Assembly: GCF_032452875.1 (NCBI RefSeq)
Contig: NC_083890.1
Coordinates: 44,948,483-45,012,482 of the forward strand
Source: Bos javanicus
Lineage: Eukaryota > Chordata > Mammalia > Artiodactyla > Bovidae
Length of the DNA stretch: 64,000 nucleotides
Direction of reading: 5' to 3'
The position numbers and the translations under genes are program-made. Under the pieces are notes generated by a model. The model made no database searches and was not told the DNA's origin. It saw only the letters and a program-made list of their open reading frames with translations. Positions 1 to 11,516 of this stretch are shown piece by piece. Position 1 is the stretch's first letter, and each line of letters begins with the position of its first letter.

Positions 1-1262
1 CTTGAAGAGAGGAACCTAATGGCTCATACCAGTAATTCTAGGCAGCTTTTGTATGAAACAGACGAAGGGGAAAAAACCTGATTAGGCACTGGCCGTCAGC
101 ACAGTTTCCTTGGATTTCCTTTTTCCTCCTTACCATATAATAACACGGCTGAAAATTAGTTCTGACAGCTAATCAGAGTGAGTGGCTCTTTCTTTTCTTG
201 GAGTGGTTAACAAGTACCGTGCACTATGCCAACACACCATACTGCTGAATGGATGTAGGAAAGAAAGAACTGATTAGTTATTTCACTGCAGCTCTAAACC
301 TCTGTTCAGTTGGATCAGAGGGATTCTGTGGTACTTGGGTCTGTTCTGTGTCTGAGGCCAACCTAGAAGTGTCAGAAGCCAGCTCTGCTAATACAGCAGC
401 CCCTCCTCCTACCTACTGGCCCAGGCCCCACACCACCCCTCTCGAATGCCTCCCACTCAAAGTTACTTCTGTTCCTGATGGCACATTGGAAAGCAGAACT
501 ATGAAGATGGAGTGCTGAACTAAATTTAGACTGTTAAATGATAAAACGGGAATTAGCTAAAGACAAAAGAAGCAGATCAAGTCCAACTCTCCCTTTAAGA
601 GAAGAGCTTGGAACCCAAGAGGCTGGCTCAGACCAGGCTCAGAATTTGCATGTATCAGGCAGATGTGAGCTAAAGCCATCCCAAGTGAATGGGCAGGAGT
701 TTCCCTACCCAAGGAGTGTCCTTTAGTTGGCTGAAGGGAGTCTGCTTGCCTCACCAAGAATTTTGTTTTTATAGTTTGGAATGCAAAAAAAAAAAAAAAA
801 GATTGTTGCTAAAAAGGGCTGTGATGGAATGGAATGGTGGTAAAGAGCTTTAAGATTCTCCAGATGAAAGCTGTGCAAAGGGGTACAGTGATTGCCCCAC
901 TAGTTAAAAATAATGGCAACAGCAACGGTGGCCCAAGGGGAGGTGTGTGGGCCAAACAGCCCACGGGATTCCAAATCCTGCCCCCCGAGTTGGGTCTCAT
1001 TTGAAATCCCAGGAAAGGTGCCTGAAACTACAGCTCCTGACATGTCCCCTTCCTAAGGCAGGAGCCCAGGGAAAGTGTTATGAGCTTAGCAGGGCCATCT
1101 CATAAGCCAAGGCCTGAATGTGGCACCCTCCAATGAGGCTGAGAGTAGCTATGTCCAAGGAATCAAGCTGGAGTGCTCGGTCACAACCCAGTTAGGCTCT
1201 GGGCCTGGTTCCTGGAACACTTCCCTTTCAAGCTGTCCGTCGAGGGTGGAATGGGCACTAGT
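1..1262. other. Intergenic, no feature recognised
   Basis: Only short unrelated open frames and an A16 run near 785-801. No exon-like conservation, tRNA or repeat family was recognised by eye. Confidence 0.5.
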
Positions 1263-1498
1263 ATTCTCCAGGGGGGGCTTCCCTGGTGGCTCAGACGATA
1301 ACACGTCTGCCTGCAAGGCGGGACACCCGGGTTCGATCCCTGGGTCGGGAAGATACCCTGGAGAAGGAAATGGAAATCCACTCCAGAACTCTTGCCTGGG
1401 AAATTCCATGGACGAAGGACCTTGGCAGGCTACAGTCCATGGGGTCGCAAAGATAGACACGACTGAGTGACTTTTTCACTTTCATTTTCATTCTCCAG
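1263..1498 (+). repeat. Bov-tA SINE, sense, with 9 bp target-site duplication
   Basis: The element (about 1272-1489) has the tRNA-derived head (GGCTTCCCTGGTGGCTCAG, B-box GGTTCGATCC) and the Bov-A body (CCATGGGGTCGCAAAGA) with a CTTTCA-rich tail. ATTCTCCAG flanks it exactly at 1263-1271 and 1490-1498. Open frames through it on both strands are repeat translations. Confidence 0.93.
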
Positions 1499-1687
1499 CT
1501 CAGTTGTCCTTGGCCCTCTGGAGGGAGGTGAGCCCCTGAAACAAGAACGAGTCTTCTTTAGCACCAATGTCCTGGCATTTTAGGGCTGTGTTTTGCTATG
1601 TGTATGCCAGAAGGTCAAAGAAAAAAGAAAAACCAAAATCACTTTATAAATGCACGAGCTGTATCTTGGCTAGATAAACATTTGTCC

Positions 1688-2665
1688 TATTTTTTTTTTA
1701 ATTGTGATAAAATACACTTAACAGAAAACTTATATTTTAATCATTTTGAAGTGTACAATTCAGTGGTATCAAGTACATTCATAATGCTGCTCAACCATCA
1801 GCACCATCTGGTTTCAGAACTTCATCACCACGAAAGGAAACTGCTACCCACTGGCAGTAACTCCCTCGTTTCTACCTCCCCCAGTCCTTGGCAGTCACTC
1901 ATCTGAATGCTATTGCTATAGATTTGCTCCTTCCTATGTTTCACATAAATAGAACCACACAATATCTGGTCTTTTGTGTCTGGCTTCTTTCACTCTGTAT
2001 AATGTTTTCAAGGTTCATCCACGTTTTGGCCTGGACTTCATTCCCTTACGGATGAGTAATGTTCTGTGGTGTGGATATAGCCCATTTGGTTTATCCACTC
2101 ATCAGTGGATGAATATTTGGGTTGTTTACAGCTTTTGCATGTTGTGAATAATGCTGCTGCGAACATTTGTTTACAAGCTTTTGTTTGAACATTTGTTTTC
2201 AATTCCTTTGAGTATATACCTACAAGTGGAATTGTTAGGCCCATACGACAAGTCTATATTTAACTTTTTAAGGGACTATGCCCTTTTACATAGATGCTGT
2301 ACAATCTTACATTCCCATCAGCAATGAAGGAAGTTTTTGATTTCTCGACGTCCTCACAAACACTGGTCATTTTCTGTTTCACAGTGGCCAACTCTGAGAA
2401 TGTGAAGTGGTATCTCACTGTAATTTTGATTTGCATTTCTCTAACAACTAAGGATGCTGAGCGTGTTTTCAAGAGCTTGATAACCATTTGAATATCTTCT
2501 TTGGAGATGTACAAATAACTACTCAAGTCATTACCTATTTTGATATTATTTTGTTGCTGTTGAGTTATAGGAGTTTTTATGTGTTTTGAATATTAGACCC
2601 TTATCAGATATGTAATTTGCAAATAGATTTCTCCCATTTAATGTGTTGTCTATTTACTGTCCTCA
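1688..2665 (-). repeat. Old mammalian L1 (L1M type) 3' portion, antisense
   Basis: It begins with a T-rich stretch (reverse of the tail), then AATTGTGATAAAATACACTT and GTGTACAATTCAGTGG, typical of L1M 3'UTRs read in reverse, and continues for about 1 kb. Substitutions are many, so it is old and non-coding. Confidence 0.8.
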
Positions 2666-2861
2666 CTGTCCCATTTTCAAAGAGGGAATACCAAACAAAG
2701 CATTCAGATGCTTTTAAGAAAGGACTGCCAGATAAGATAGTAACAATTGTAACAGTTCTGAGCTAAGGAAAGTCTCCCTGCTGTCATTCTTTTACTCTCC
2801 TGGCCACAGCCCAACACTTCCCGAAATAACTAAACCAACAAGTCATGTAAAGAGCCCATGT

Positions 2862-3048
2862 GCCCGACCGGGTGCTGAGTGCCTTAACTGCATTTTCTGC
2901 CATCCTTGTAGCTACATAAGTGTTATGATTCCCATTTTACGGATGAGGAAACTGAGGTGCAGAGGTGTTAATGAGTGACCAAAGGTGTCAATGATCACAC
3001 ACAGCTGTCAGAATCTAAAGGCAGGTTTGCCAGACTCCTTCCTACTCA
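2862..3048 (-). repeat. MIR SINE, antisense
   Basis: It contains the MIR core in reverse: CCCATTTTACGGATGAGGAA, ACTGAGG and CACACAGCTGTCAGAATC. Confidence 0.8.
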
Positions 3049-3669
3049 TCCACGTGTTCGTTAAATTTTTTCTGGGGAGCTTTAGGGCCTCCATGTGGCT
3101 GCCTCTGGGGCTTTCCTGAACACAGAGAGGGGGATCAGTAAAGGGTTGGGTCTCTGGGGCCAGCACCCACTCCAACCACAGCCCCTCTGCTTTGATCTCT
3201 TTTGTAGTTTGGGACTCAGGTATAGGACTTTAGGGAAAAAAAAAAAAAAAGAGGCTTCCAGTGTTTTAAAAAGAAATGTTTGAAAACCGCTGCTGAATCA
3301 TGCTGCTTCATGGGAGGAGAACCCAAAGCTCTTGCAACTTCTTGTAAAATAGAGGTTTAGTTAAAGGAAAACCAGTTCTAAATGCGGAGCTGTTGTTCAA
3401 TGGGTATACAGTTTCAGTTATGCTAAATGAATAAGTTTGAGAGATCTGCTGTATAACATATGCCTACAGTTAAGACAAGGTCCTGCACTTAACATTTTGT
3501 TAGGAGTGTAGATCTCATGTTAAGTGTTCTGATCACAAGAAACAAAAACAATTTAAAAAGCCTAAGGAATACCAGGAAAAGTTGGGAGGTTTCAGAAATG
3601 TCTGCTACCTTGATTATAGTGATGGTATCATGTCTTTGCATACATCTGAACTCACCAGTTTGTACACCT

Positions 3670-3912
3670 TAGATATGTGTGTGCATGCTAAGATGCTTTG
3701 GTCATGTCTGACTCTGTGTGACCCTATGGACTGTAGCCCACCAGGCTCCTCTGTCCATGGGATTTCCCAGGCAAAAATACTGGAGTGGATTGCCATGCCC
3801 TCCTCCAAAGGATCTTCCCAGTTCAGGGATCAAACTCGCGTCTCCCATGTCTCCTGCATTGGCAGGCAAGTTCTTTACCACTATTACCAATCTGGGAAGC
3901 CCTAGATATGTG
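3670..3912 (-). repeat. Bov-tA SINE, antisense, with 10 bp TSD
   Basis: Reverse Bov-A body (TGGACTGTAGCCCACCAGGC) and reverse tRNA-like head (GGCAGGCAAGTTCTTTACCA, then CTGGGAAGCCC). TAGATATGTG flanks it at 3670-3679 and 3903-3912. Confidence 0.92.
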
Positions 3913-4000
3913 CGGTTTTCTGTACATTGATACTTCAATAAAGCAACTTCAGAAAAAGGGAATCCAGTTTTTGGCTTCATTGATAGAAACTTTTTGTACT

Positions 4001-4005
<5 letters not shown>

Positions 4006-4036
<31 letters not shown>

Positions 4037-4041
4037 GCACA
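4006..4041. repeat. (CA)n microsatellite
   Basis: About 17 CA units, the last few interrupted by CG (CACGCACGCAC). Likely polymorphic. Confidence 0.95.
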
Positions 4042-4404
4042 CCCTCTCCCTCCATTGCCCTGTTTCTGTACATTCTTCCTTCAGGTGGACAATGCTAGCT
4101 CTGCAGGGAGTTGCCTCTGAACACCCACTCACCAAAAAAAAAAAAAAAAAAGTGGCTCTTGCCAGCGACTGTGCCCCACTTCCTGGGAGCCACAGCTGTC
4201 CCCATGCCTGTCATTAGTCAGGTATGCTGCCTGCTCACCTTTGAGAGTATTCTCACGAACAGCCAGCCCCAGGGACTCCCCAGACCAGAGTCGCCCTTCT
4301 CGTTCTTCTGTTTTGCCACTTAGCATGTGATGACCGTTGTTGGGAACAGAGCCATCCCTGTGGAAACCAACAAGGTGAGGCTAAGTCTTAAGAAAAACAG
4401 TTTG

Positions 4405-5730
4405 GGGGAGGAGCCAAGATGGCGGAGGAGTAGGACGGGGAGAACACTTTCTCCCCCACAAATTCATTAAAAGAGCATTTAAACGTCAAGTAAATTCCAC
4501 AGAACAACTTCTGAATGCCGGCAGAGGACATCAGGCACCCAGAAAAGCAATCCAACTCTTCGAATGGAGGTAGGAAAAAATATAAAAGACAAAAAAAGAG
4601 ACAAAGAGGGAGGGACGGAGTTCCGTCCTGGGAAGGGAGTCTTAAAAAGAGAGAAGTTTCCAAACACCAGGAAACCTTCTCACTGCCGAATCTGTGCTGA
4701 GCTTTGGAAGCACAGAGGGCAACATAACAGGAAGAAAAAATAAATAAACAATTAAAACTCGAAGATTGCGAGTCCTACGGTAACTCCCCCAGCGGAGAAG
4801 CAGCGCAGACGCCTGCACGCGCCATTAGCAAGCGGGGGCTGGGCAGGGAGGCGCGGCGCGGGCTGCATCGCTTAGAATAAGAATCTGGCCTGAAAACCTT
4901 GAGCACTATCTGAGCGAAATAATTTGGGCTAGCAAACCACACTGTGGGATATCTACCACGCGAAAAGCCAGCCCCAACCTAAGACACCACCAGGCCCGCC
5001 CACGGAACAAAGAATTGAACAGAGATAGCCGGCTGCAGACCTTCCCCCTCCGGTGACAGGCAGCCAGAGCCGGAAGGGGGCAATCGCAGCCCCAGAGAGA
5101 CATTATCTATAAAACTGTAAGCAGGCTTCTTTGCTAACTAAAACTTTTTGGGGGTCTGGACGGTTAACATCTGCCTGAGAAGGTGCGCCGGTTTTACACC
5201 CAGATAACCAAGTGGCGGGGAGGCGATAAGTCGCAGCATTGGCACTCGCCAAACACCTCATCACTTGAGCTGCTCGGACCTGGGAAGAGCACAAAACTCA
5301 GGCCCAACTGAGTCTGCGCTTCTGAGGACTACCCGAGTGCCTGAACCTGAGCGGCTTGGACCTGGGAGGTACATGCAACCCAGGGCCAGCCTCAGATTGT
5401 TCCCGGAGGAACAACCTAGAGCCCAAGCAGTGTGGGCAGGGAGGCTACACGCGCCGTGAGCGGGGGCAGACCCAGTGTGGCTGAGGCACTGCGAGCGCAC
5501 GCCAGTGTTATTTGTTTGCAGCATCCCTCCCTCCCTCCCCACAGCGCGACTGAACAAAGAGAAGAAATACAGCTCCACCCATCAGAACACCGACACAAGC
5601 TTCCCTAACCAGGAAACCTTGACAAGCCACCTGTACAAACCACACACAGCGAGGAAAAGCCACAATAAAGAGAACTCCACAAACTGCCAGAATACAGAAA
5701 GGACACCCCAAACTCAGCAATTTAAACAAG
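4405..5730 (+). promoter_or_regulatory. L1 5'UTR / internal promoter region
   Basis: A non-coding leader of about 1.3 kb between the L1 5' end and the ORF1 start. It is GC- and CpG-rich in parts (for example 4795-4870), unlike its AT-rich surroundings. In L1 this segment carries the internal promoter. CpG retention suggests a recent insertion or low past methylation-driven decay. Confidence 0.75.
4414..4425 (+). promoter_or_regulatory. YY1-type site at the L1 5' end
   Basis: CCAAGATGGCGG sits about 10 bases inside the L1. It matches the YY1 motif that in human L1 directs accurate transcription start. Function in this copy is inferred. Confidence 0.65.
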
Positions 5731-6654
5731 ATGAAGAGACAGAGGAATACCCAGCAGATAAAGGAACAGGATAAATGCCCACCAAACCAAACAAAAGAGG
5801 AAGAGATAGGGAATCTACCTGATAAAGAATTCCGAATAATAGTGAAATTGATCCAAAATCTTGAAATTAAAATGGAATCACAGATAAATAGCTTGGAGAC
5901 AAGGAGTGAGAAGATGCAAGAAAGGTTTAACAAGGACCTAGAAGAAATAAAAAAGAGTCAATATATAATGAATAATGCAATAAATGAAATTAAAAACACT
6001 CTGGAGGCAACAAATAGTAGAATAACAGAGGCAGAAGATAGGATTAGTGAATTAGTAGATAGAATGGTAGAAATAAATGAATCAGAGAGAATAAAAGAAA
6101 AACGAATTAAAAGAAATGAGGACAATCTCAGAGACCTCCAGGACAATATTAAACGCTACAACATTCGAATCATAGGGGTTCCAGAAGAAGAAGACAAAAA
6201 GAAAGACCATGAGAAAATACTTGAGGAGATAATAGTTGAAAACTTCCCTAAACTGGGGAAGGAAATAATCACCCAAGTCCAAGAAACCCAGAGAATCGCA
6301 AACAGGATAAACCCAAGGCGAAACACCCCAAGACACATATTAATCAAATTAACAAAGATCAAACACAAAGAACAAATATTAAAAGCAGCAAGGGAAAAAC
6401 AACAAATAACACACAAGGGAATTCCCATAAGGATAACAGCTGATCTTTCAATAGAAACTCTTCAAGCCAGGAGGGAATGGCAAGACATACTTAAAATGAT
6501 GAAAGAAAATAACCTACAGCCCAGATTATTGTACCCAGCAAGGATTTCATTCAAGTATGAAGGAGAAATCAAAAGCTTCTCAGACAAGCAAAAGCTGAGA
6601 GAATTCTGCACCACCAAACCAGCTCTCCAACAAATACTAAAGGATATTCTCTAG
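5731..6654 (+). CDS. L1 ORF1 protein (RNA-binding chaperone), apparently intact, 307 aa
   Basis: A single open frame starting MKRQRNTQQIK and ending LQQILKDIL. Domains in order: a basic N-terminus; a long coiled coil (about residues 40-140, many heptad-like E/K/I/L repeats, e.g. ITEAEDRISEL); an RRM-like domain with the conserved IRIIGVPEEE (about 145); and a C-terminal domain with RRNTPRHILIKL, KAAREK and ITADLSIETLQARREW. In L1, ORF1p forms trimers that coat the L1 RNA in cytoplasmic particles. No stop or frameshift is visible, and the length suits a bovine L1 ORF1p. This is transposon protein, not a host gene. Expression from its own 5'UTR is possible but not shown. Confidence 0.9.
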   Translation: MKRQRNTQQIKEQDKCPPNQTKEEEIGNLPDKEFRIIVKLIQNLEIKMESQINSLETRSEKMQERFNKDLEEIKKSQYIMNNAINEIKNTLEATNSRITEAEDRISELVDRMVEINESERIKEKRIKRNEDNLRDLQDNIKRYNIRIIGVPEEEDKKKDHEKILEEIIVENFPKLGKEIITQVQETQRIANRINPRRNTPRHILIKLTKIKHKEQILKAAREKQQITHKGIPIRITADLSIETLQARREWQDILKMMKENNLQPRLLYPARISFKYEGEIKSFSDKQKLREFCTTKPALQQILKDIL

Positions 6655-6705
6655 ACAGGAAACACAAAAATGGTGTATAAATTCGAACCCCAAACGATAA
6701 AGTAA

Positions 6706-7281
6706 ATGGCAACGGGATCATACTTATCAGTAATTACCTTAAACGTAAATGGGTTGAATGCCCCAACCAAAAGACAAAGACTGGCTGAATGGATACAAAA
6801 ACAAGACCCCTACATATGTTGTCTACAAGAGACCCACCTCAAAACAGGGGACACATACAGACTGAAAGTGAAGGGCTGGAAAAAGATTTTCCATGCAAAT
6901 AGGGACCAAAAGAAAGCAGGAGTAGCAATACTCATATCAGATAAAATAGACTTTAAAACAAAGGCTGTGAAAAGAGACAAAGAAGGTCACTACATAATGA
7001 TCAAAGGATCAATCCAAGAAGAAGATATAACAATTATAAATATATATGCACCCAACACAGGAGCACCACAGTATGTAAGACAAATGCTAACAAGTATGAA
7101 AGGAGAAATTAACAATAACACAATAATAGTGGGAGACTTTAATACCCCACTCACACCTATGGATAGATCAACTAAACAGAAAATTAACAAGGAAACACAA
7201 ACTTTAAACGATACAATAGACCAGTTAGACCTAATTGATATCTATAGGACATTTCATCCCAAAACAATGAATTTCACCTTT
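6706..7281 (+). pseudogene. L1 ORF2 N-terminal fragment: endonuclease domain, truncated
   Basis: It begins MATGSYLSVITLNVNGLNAP and follows the L1 apurinic-like endonuclease: NVNGLN (metal/DNA site Asn), LQETH (catalytic Glu), VAILISDK, INIYAPN and VGDFNTPL (Asp/Asn). It ends at FHPKTMNFTF, just before the SxxDH end of the endonuclease, so the last catalytic Asp/His motif is missing. The reverse transcriptase and Cys-rich domains are absent. The frame reads through the A-tail as lysines and stops at 7320. Not functional. Confidence 0.92.
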
Positions 7282-7312
7282 AAAAAAAAAAAAAAAGAAA
7301 GAAAAACATTTT

Positions 7313-8492
7313 GCAGGTAAACATCCTACCAGACCAACAGCTGGCTGGGACAGAGAGATGGCTGCATCACCAGGTAAGGGGGTGAGGGCACTGCCCGGCC
7401 GACTCAGCGTTTCTGACCTTTGGGCAAGAGGCGGCCAGTGGCTGGTGGAGCTCTGGGTTGGAAGACCCCCTGCACGCAGGAAGCTGGCATGGTCTCGACT
7501 CCCTGCCTTTTACTCTTAGGAAACTTGGGCAGCCGGAGGTGAGCTCCATGCCTGGGAGTTGGCATTTGAGCTTTATCAGGGTGTGAAGATGAGCAGTTGT
7601 GGAGAGGGCAAGGGGCCCTCCAGCGGGTGGGCAGCGATGTGGATTTGTGTGGCTTCTTAGAACTCCAGCTGGGGTTTCTGAACACTTGTTTTCTGCGCCA
7701 GTGAAGTGTTGCCAGATGTCTGCTCAATTCCAGTTCTCATGTGAAATCGCATGGAGAGGTTTAATGCCTTTTAAACTGCTTTGGTCAAAGATGACGTGAG
7801 GGGGTGATGAGGAATCTCCCTGCCCACTAGATACATTGAGATCTAAGAGCAGGATGCCCTTTCCTTCTCCACGTGTTCTTTTCTCCAACTTAAACACTAT
7901 GCAGGGCATCTTGCTTCCTTGTGTTGTTAAAATACCCACTGAAAGTGAGTGTCTATTATCAAACTCCTATAGGGTAAATGTCAGCAGGGTGTCATAGAGA
8001 TGTGCTTTCCAAAACACTGAACGGCCTTCCTCACCTGCACATCCTCCCCAATGATATGCTCAAGTACCCCTCCTCTAATCTAGTGAAAACTTTCCTAAAC
8101 TTTAAACCACTAAGTCACTATCATGTTAGCTTACCAATACAGCACTGTTGCTGCCGGGAGGCCCCTGGCAAGTACATCTGTCATTGCAGACTCTGTGCTG
8201 CTGAGTGACCATCTCTGGAAGATCTAGACCATAAAAATCCAATGAGGCACAGATAGGAGCAAGCCAAGGTGTGTCTGCCACTTGCTGCTTTGGTTTTCAC
8301 ACCAATGCTAGGCCACACCAAACACACCTACCCAGCCAAGCTGTAGTGGGAGGGCCTCAGACACCCAGCATTTGAACGCACCATAAATCATCTCTGGAAC
8401 ACTGAGTGCATACAAGTTGAGAAAATGACCCTTTCCTTCGTCATTCTTCCTTTCAAAGCCTAGGGGTCGAGCTGTAATTTATTCTCTTCTTT
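7313..8492. other. Intergenic, no feature recognised
   Basis: Single-copy-looking DNA. Short opposing open frames at 7367-7727 have no recognisable domain. 7330-7720 is somewhat GC-rich. Confidence 0.45.
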
Positions 8493-8732
8493 ACAATCAG
8501 AAAAGGGCTTCCCTTGTAGCTCAGTCAGTAAAAAATCTGCCTGCAGTGCAAGAGACCCGGTTTTGATCCCTTTGCTCAGGAAGGTCCCCCCAAAAAGTAA
8601 ATGGCAACCCACTCCAGTATTCTTGCCTGGAGAATGCCATGGACAAAGGAGCCTGACGGGCTACGGTCTATGGAGTCGCAAAGAGTCAGACACAACTGAG
8701 CAACTGACGCTTTCACTAACACAATCAGAAAA
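8493..8732 (+). repeat. Bov-tA SINE, sense, 12 bp TSD
   Basis: Head GGGCTTCCCTTGTAGCTCAG and body CCACTCCAGTATTCTTGCC. ACAATCAGAAAA flanks it at 8493-8504 and 8721-8732 exactly. Confidence 0.93.
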
Positions 8733-8784
8733 ATTTCCCCTACACCCTGAGAAAGAATAAAGCTCAGAGGAATTTAGCACCGTC

Positions 8785-9203
8785 TCACTTTCATGCACTG
8801 GAGAAGGAAATGGCAACCCACTCCAGGGTTCTTGCCTGGAGAATCCCAGGGACAGGGGAGCCTGGTGGGCTGCCGTCTATGGGGTCGCACAGAGTCGGAC
8901 ACAACTGACGTGACATGGCAGCAGAAGGCAATGGCACCCCACTCCAGTACTCTTGCCTGGAAAATGCCATGGATGGAGGAGCCTGGTAGGCTGCAGTCCA
9001 TGGGGTCGCTGAGAGTCGGACACGACTGAGCAATTTCACTTTCACTTTTCACTTTCATGCACTGGAGAAGGAAATGGCAACCCACTCCAGTGTTCTTGCC
9101 TGGAGAATCCCAGGGACAGGGGAGCCTGGTGGGCTGCCGTCTATGGGGTCGCACAGAGTCGGACACGACTGAAGCGACTTAGCAGCAGCAGCAGAGCAGC
9201 AGC
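8785..9203 (+). repeat. Bov-A2-type SINE cluster: three Bov-A units plus CAG tail
   Basis: Three monomers in direct order, each starting near GGAGAAGG: about 8797, 8935 and 9064. Units 1 and 3 share the variant CCCAGGGACAGGGGAGCC and GGGGTCGCACAGAGTCGGAC. Unit 2 is different (CCATGGATGGAGG, GTCGCTGAGAG). The array ends in an AGCAGCAGCAG run typical of Bov-A2. Confidence 0.88.
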
Positions 9204-9206
9204 CAG

Positions 9207-10934
9207 CCTTATTTCCTGATGTCCCAGGTATTGACATGCACCGTGGTGCCTAGTCTTTTGTCCTTTTATTTTTCAATCAGCAAGATGAGTTACCACAAAC
9301 AAGCCAGGGAAAGCTTTTGGTGGCAAAGTTTCCAGCTGGGAGCAGCAGAGGGGAAGAAAAGGGCACCCACACACACACCCACTACTGGCCCCTAAGTGCC
9401 ACTCATCAAGCTTGATGCAATCCTCTCCACCCTGTCACAGCTCTTCAGCCTCTTGGCTTAAAAGGGATGAAACTGATAAGTACTTGAGAAACTCTGAGAA
9501 ACATCCTGAAGCCGTATGAGAGAGTGGGGAAGAAATCTGTTGGGGGACCACAGTGGCCCCGGAGGGAGGGGAATAGGATAAGGTGCTAAATTCACGTAAA
9601 CCCTCTGTATCACAGTTTATCTTGCTGGTTAGGATGCATCATGGTGCTTCTGCTGTTAGATCTTCCTGTTGAACTAAACCAGCAAATCTCAAGGATTTGA
9701 TTTAGAATGATCCCCAGAATACCTTTCTCTCAGGACTGACATGCTTTCAACGAGCAGCAAATCATAGAATTCTGCTTGAGGATTTGACTTCTGTGAAATC
9801 AAGCAACAAGAAACTTCCTCTCTCACTTCATGAGGGTTTCCCTGAAGCCCTCTGGCACCTCTGAGCCCTCAAGATGTAACCTTAGGCAGCATTTCAAAGT
9901 AATTACAGGGCGCACTCTTATTCAGAGGGTTAGATACACAAAATATGGTTACTGCAAGCATTCTTGCTCAATTAATCACAGCTTGCCAAATTAATTCCTA
10001 TAAGCAAAGAAAGAAGTTAATTTTCTAATGACCCACATTGACTTTTCGAGGTCAATGATGTCTCTAAACAAAGAAAAGAGAAGAAAGTGGTTAAAGTGAA
10101 CATTGAATTGCAAGAAGACTTTATGAAGAGCCTGAATTTGAAGTGGGGTTTTATTTATATTTCAACAATAGCTACCATTCTCTTAATCAGTGGGCATACG
10201 TTGAATCCTATCTTCAGAACCACGCCCTGTGTTCATGCTGGTACAGACAGGTCTGGATACACTCAGGATCTGGGGATTAGGCTCATCTATTTAGGGTCTG
10301 CATGCTTACTGGGTTTAAGAGGTTCCTAGGAAGTGAATTATTCAACTGTCTCTGTCCTCCTGATTACATAACCCATTTGTGGCAAAAAGTAAAGTGTACA
10401 GTTGGATGTCATAAGCTGTTTGTGTTCTTTTAGTGTCTTTTAGTTCTTTTAGTGTGTTCTCCTAGTGTCCCAGCGTCTACCTAAGTCTCACTGCGAACCA
10501 CAAATCAAGATATCTGATTTAAACAATTGTTTTGGGGAGACTGGCAGGGGTGTGTGTGGCACAGCTGTTAATGAGACATGAATTTGCAAATAACTCTTCG
10601 GAAGCTTAAGACTAAAAAGGTATAATTTCTAAAGGATTTAGCATATTTAAAATGGATACATGCAAAACAAGCTTCCTTCTTAAGAAAGAAAATCAATTCT
10701 AAGTGTTGCGTCATAGAAACGTGGTATTGCCTCTGCACACATCTACACCCCCAGCCACACACTCTGCACCTCCGTTTCCCCATTTTAGCAATTCTGTGAC
10801 ACAGGTCATGCTTCTGAGCAGTTGTCACCATGTTATAAAGTCAAGACTGTTTTACTCACTACTAAGGGTGCCTTGATCACCCATTCCCACAGTCTCCTCC
10901 AGTTTTCTGGAGATATGAGTACAGCCCAATTATG
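9207..10934. other. Intergenic, no gene recognised
   Basis: Mostly single-copy-looking. A short degenerate tandem of the unit TTCTTTTAGTGT lies at about 10425-10470. An 80-codon open frame (10087-10329) has no recognisable domain. Confidence 0.4.
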
Positions 10935-11092
10935 GACTGCCTGCATGGGAAGGGCGGGGAGGGGATCTTATTCCAAAGGCTGATTCTTCCCCAGACCCAC
11001 TGAAACAGAATCTCTTGGGTTGGAATCAGCGGTTAAAAAAGATCTCTAGCTAATTCTTATGCACAATGAAGTTTAGTGACCGCTGACAGCAA
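10935..11092 (+). repeat. MER5A-like hAT DNA transposon fragment
   Basis: CCCAGACCCACTGAAACAGA, then CTAATTCTTATGCACAATGA and AGTTTAGTGACCGCTG match the right half of MER5A. The left part is degraded. Confidence 0.55.
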
Positions 11093-11516
11093 GACCACAA
11101 GTAAATTGGTCCATAAAGGAGCCGACCCAATGCCTTGATTTCATTCTCATATGTATCCCATTAACTGTATCTCCAGTTCACCACCAGTCTCCAATGGTCC
11201 AGTGATAAGAAAAAGAAATGTACAAGAAAGGTTTAAATGTGAGGGAGCAAAATAAGAGAAATAAAACCTAAGTAATTCATGCTAAAATGTGAAACATTCT
11301 AACTCTTTTTAATGACACCAAGACACCTAAGACATAATTACTTTTAAAGCCATTGTGATTCAGGTAACCAAGATGACTGAAATTACAAACACATTTTAAT
11401 ACGGATGCCTATTTAGAGCAAATGAACTAGAGACAGCAAAGCAAAGCAAAATAAAACAAAACAGAAAGAGGGGTTTTTCTTCAAAATATTTTTAAAAAAT
11501 GCTTTATTAAAACATA

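Larger units (their letters stand above)
4390..7312 (+). mobile_element. Young bovine-type L1, complete 5' end, 3'-truncated within ORF2, 15 bp TSD
   Basis: It starts GGGGGAGGAGCCAAGATGGC, the usual 5' end of young L1. A GC-rich 5'UTR (about 4405-5730), an open ORF1, a ~50 nt gap and the beginning of ORF2 follow. ORF2 stops homology at about 7281 and runs directly into A14. A 15 bp TSD with one mismatch flanks the whole unit: AAGAAAAACAGTTTG (4390-4404) and AAGAAAAACATTTTG (7298-7312). The target TT|AAGAAA fits the L1 endonuclease preference. So this is a single retrotransposition event of a shortened, polyadenylated RNA, not a later deletion. It cannot move itself because reverse transcriptase is absent. 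It lies about 22.5 kb upstream of ADTRP in the same orientation. Confidence 0.92.

Noticed and set aside
1319..1345. tRNA-like B-box (GGTTCGATCC) considered as a tRNA gene
   Set aside because: It belongs to the tRNA-derived head of Bov-tA and recurs in most SINEs here. No cloverleaf or acceptor stem.
3941..4388. Possible gene end: AATAAA near 3938 and A-runs at 3237 and 4134
   Set aside because: Isolated signals without an upstream coding frame. A-runs are common repeat tails in this window.
8785..9203. Direct repeats considered as a CRISPR-like or satellite array
   Set aside because: The units are Bov-A SINE monomers with no regular spacers; only three units.
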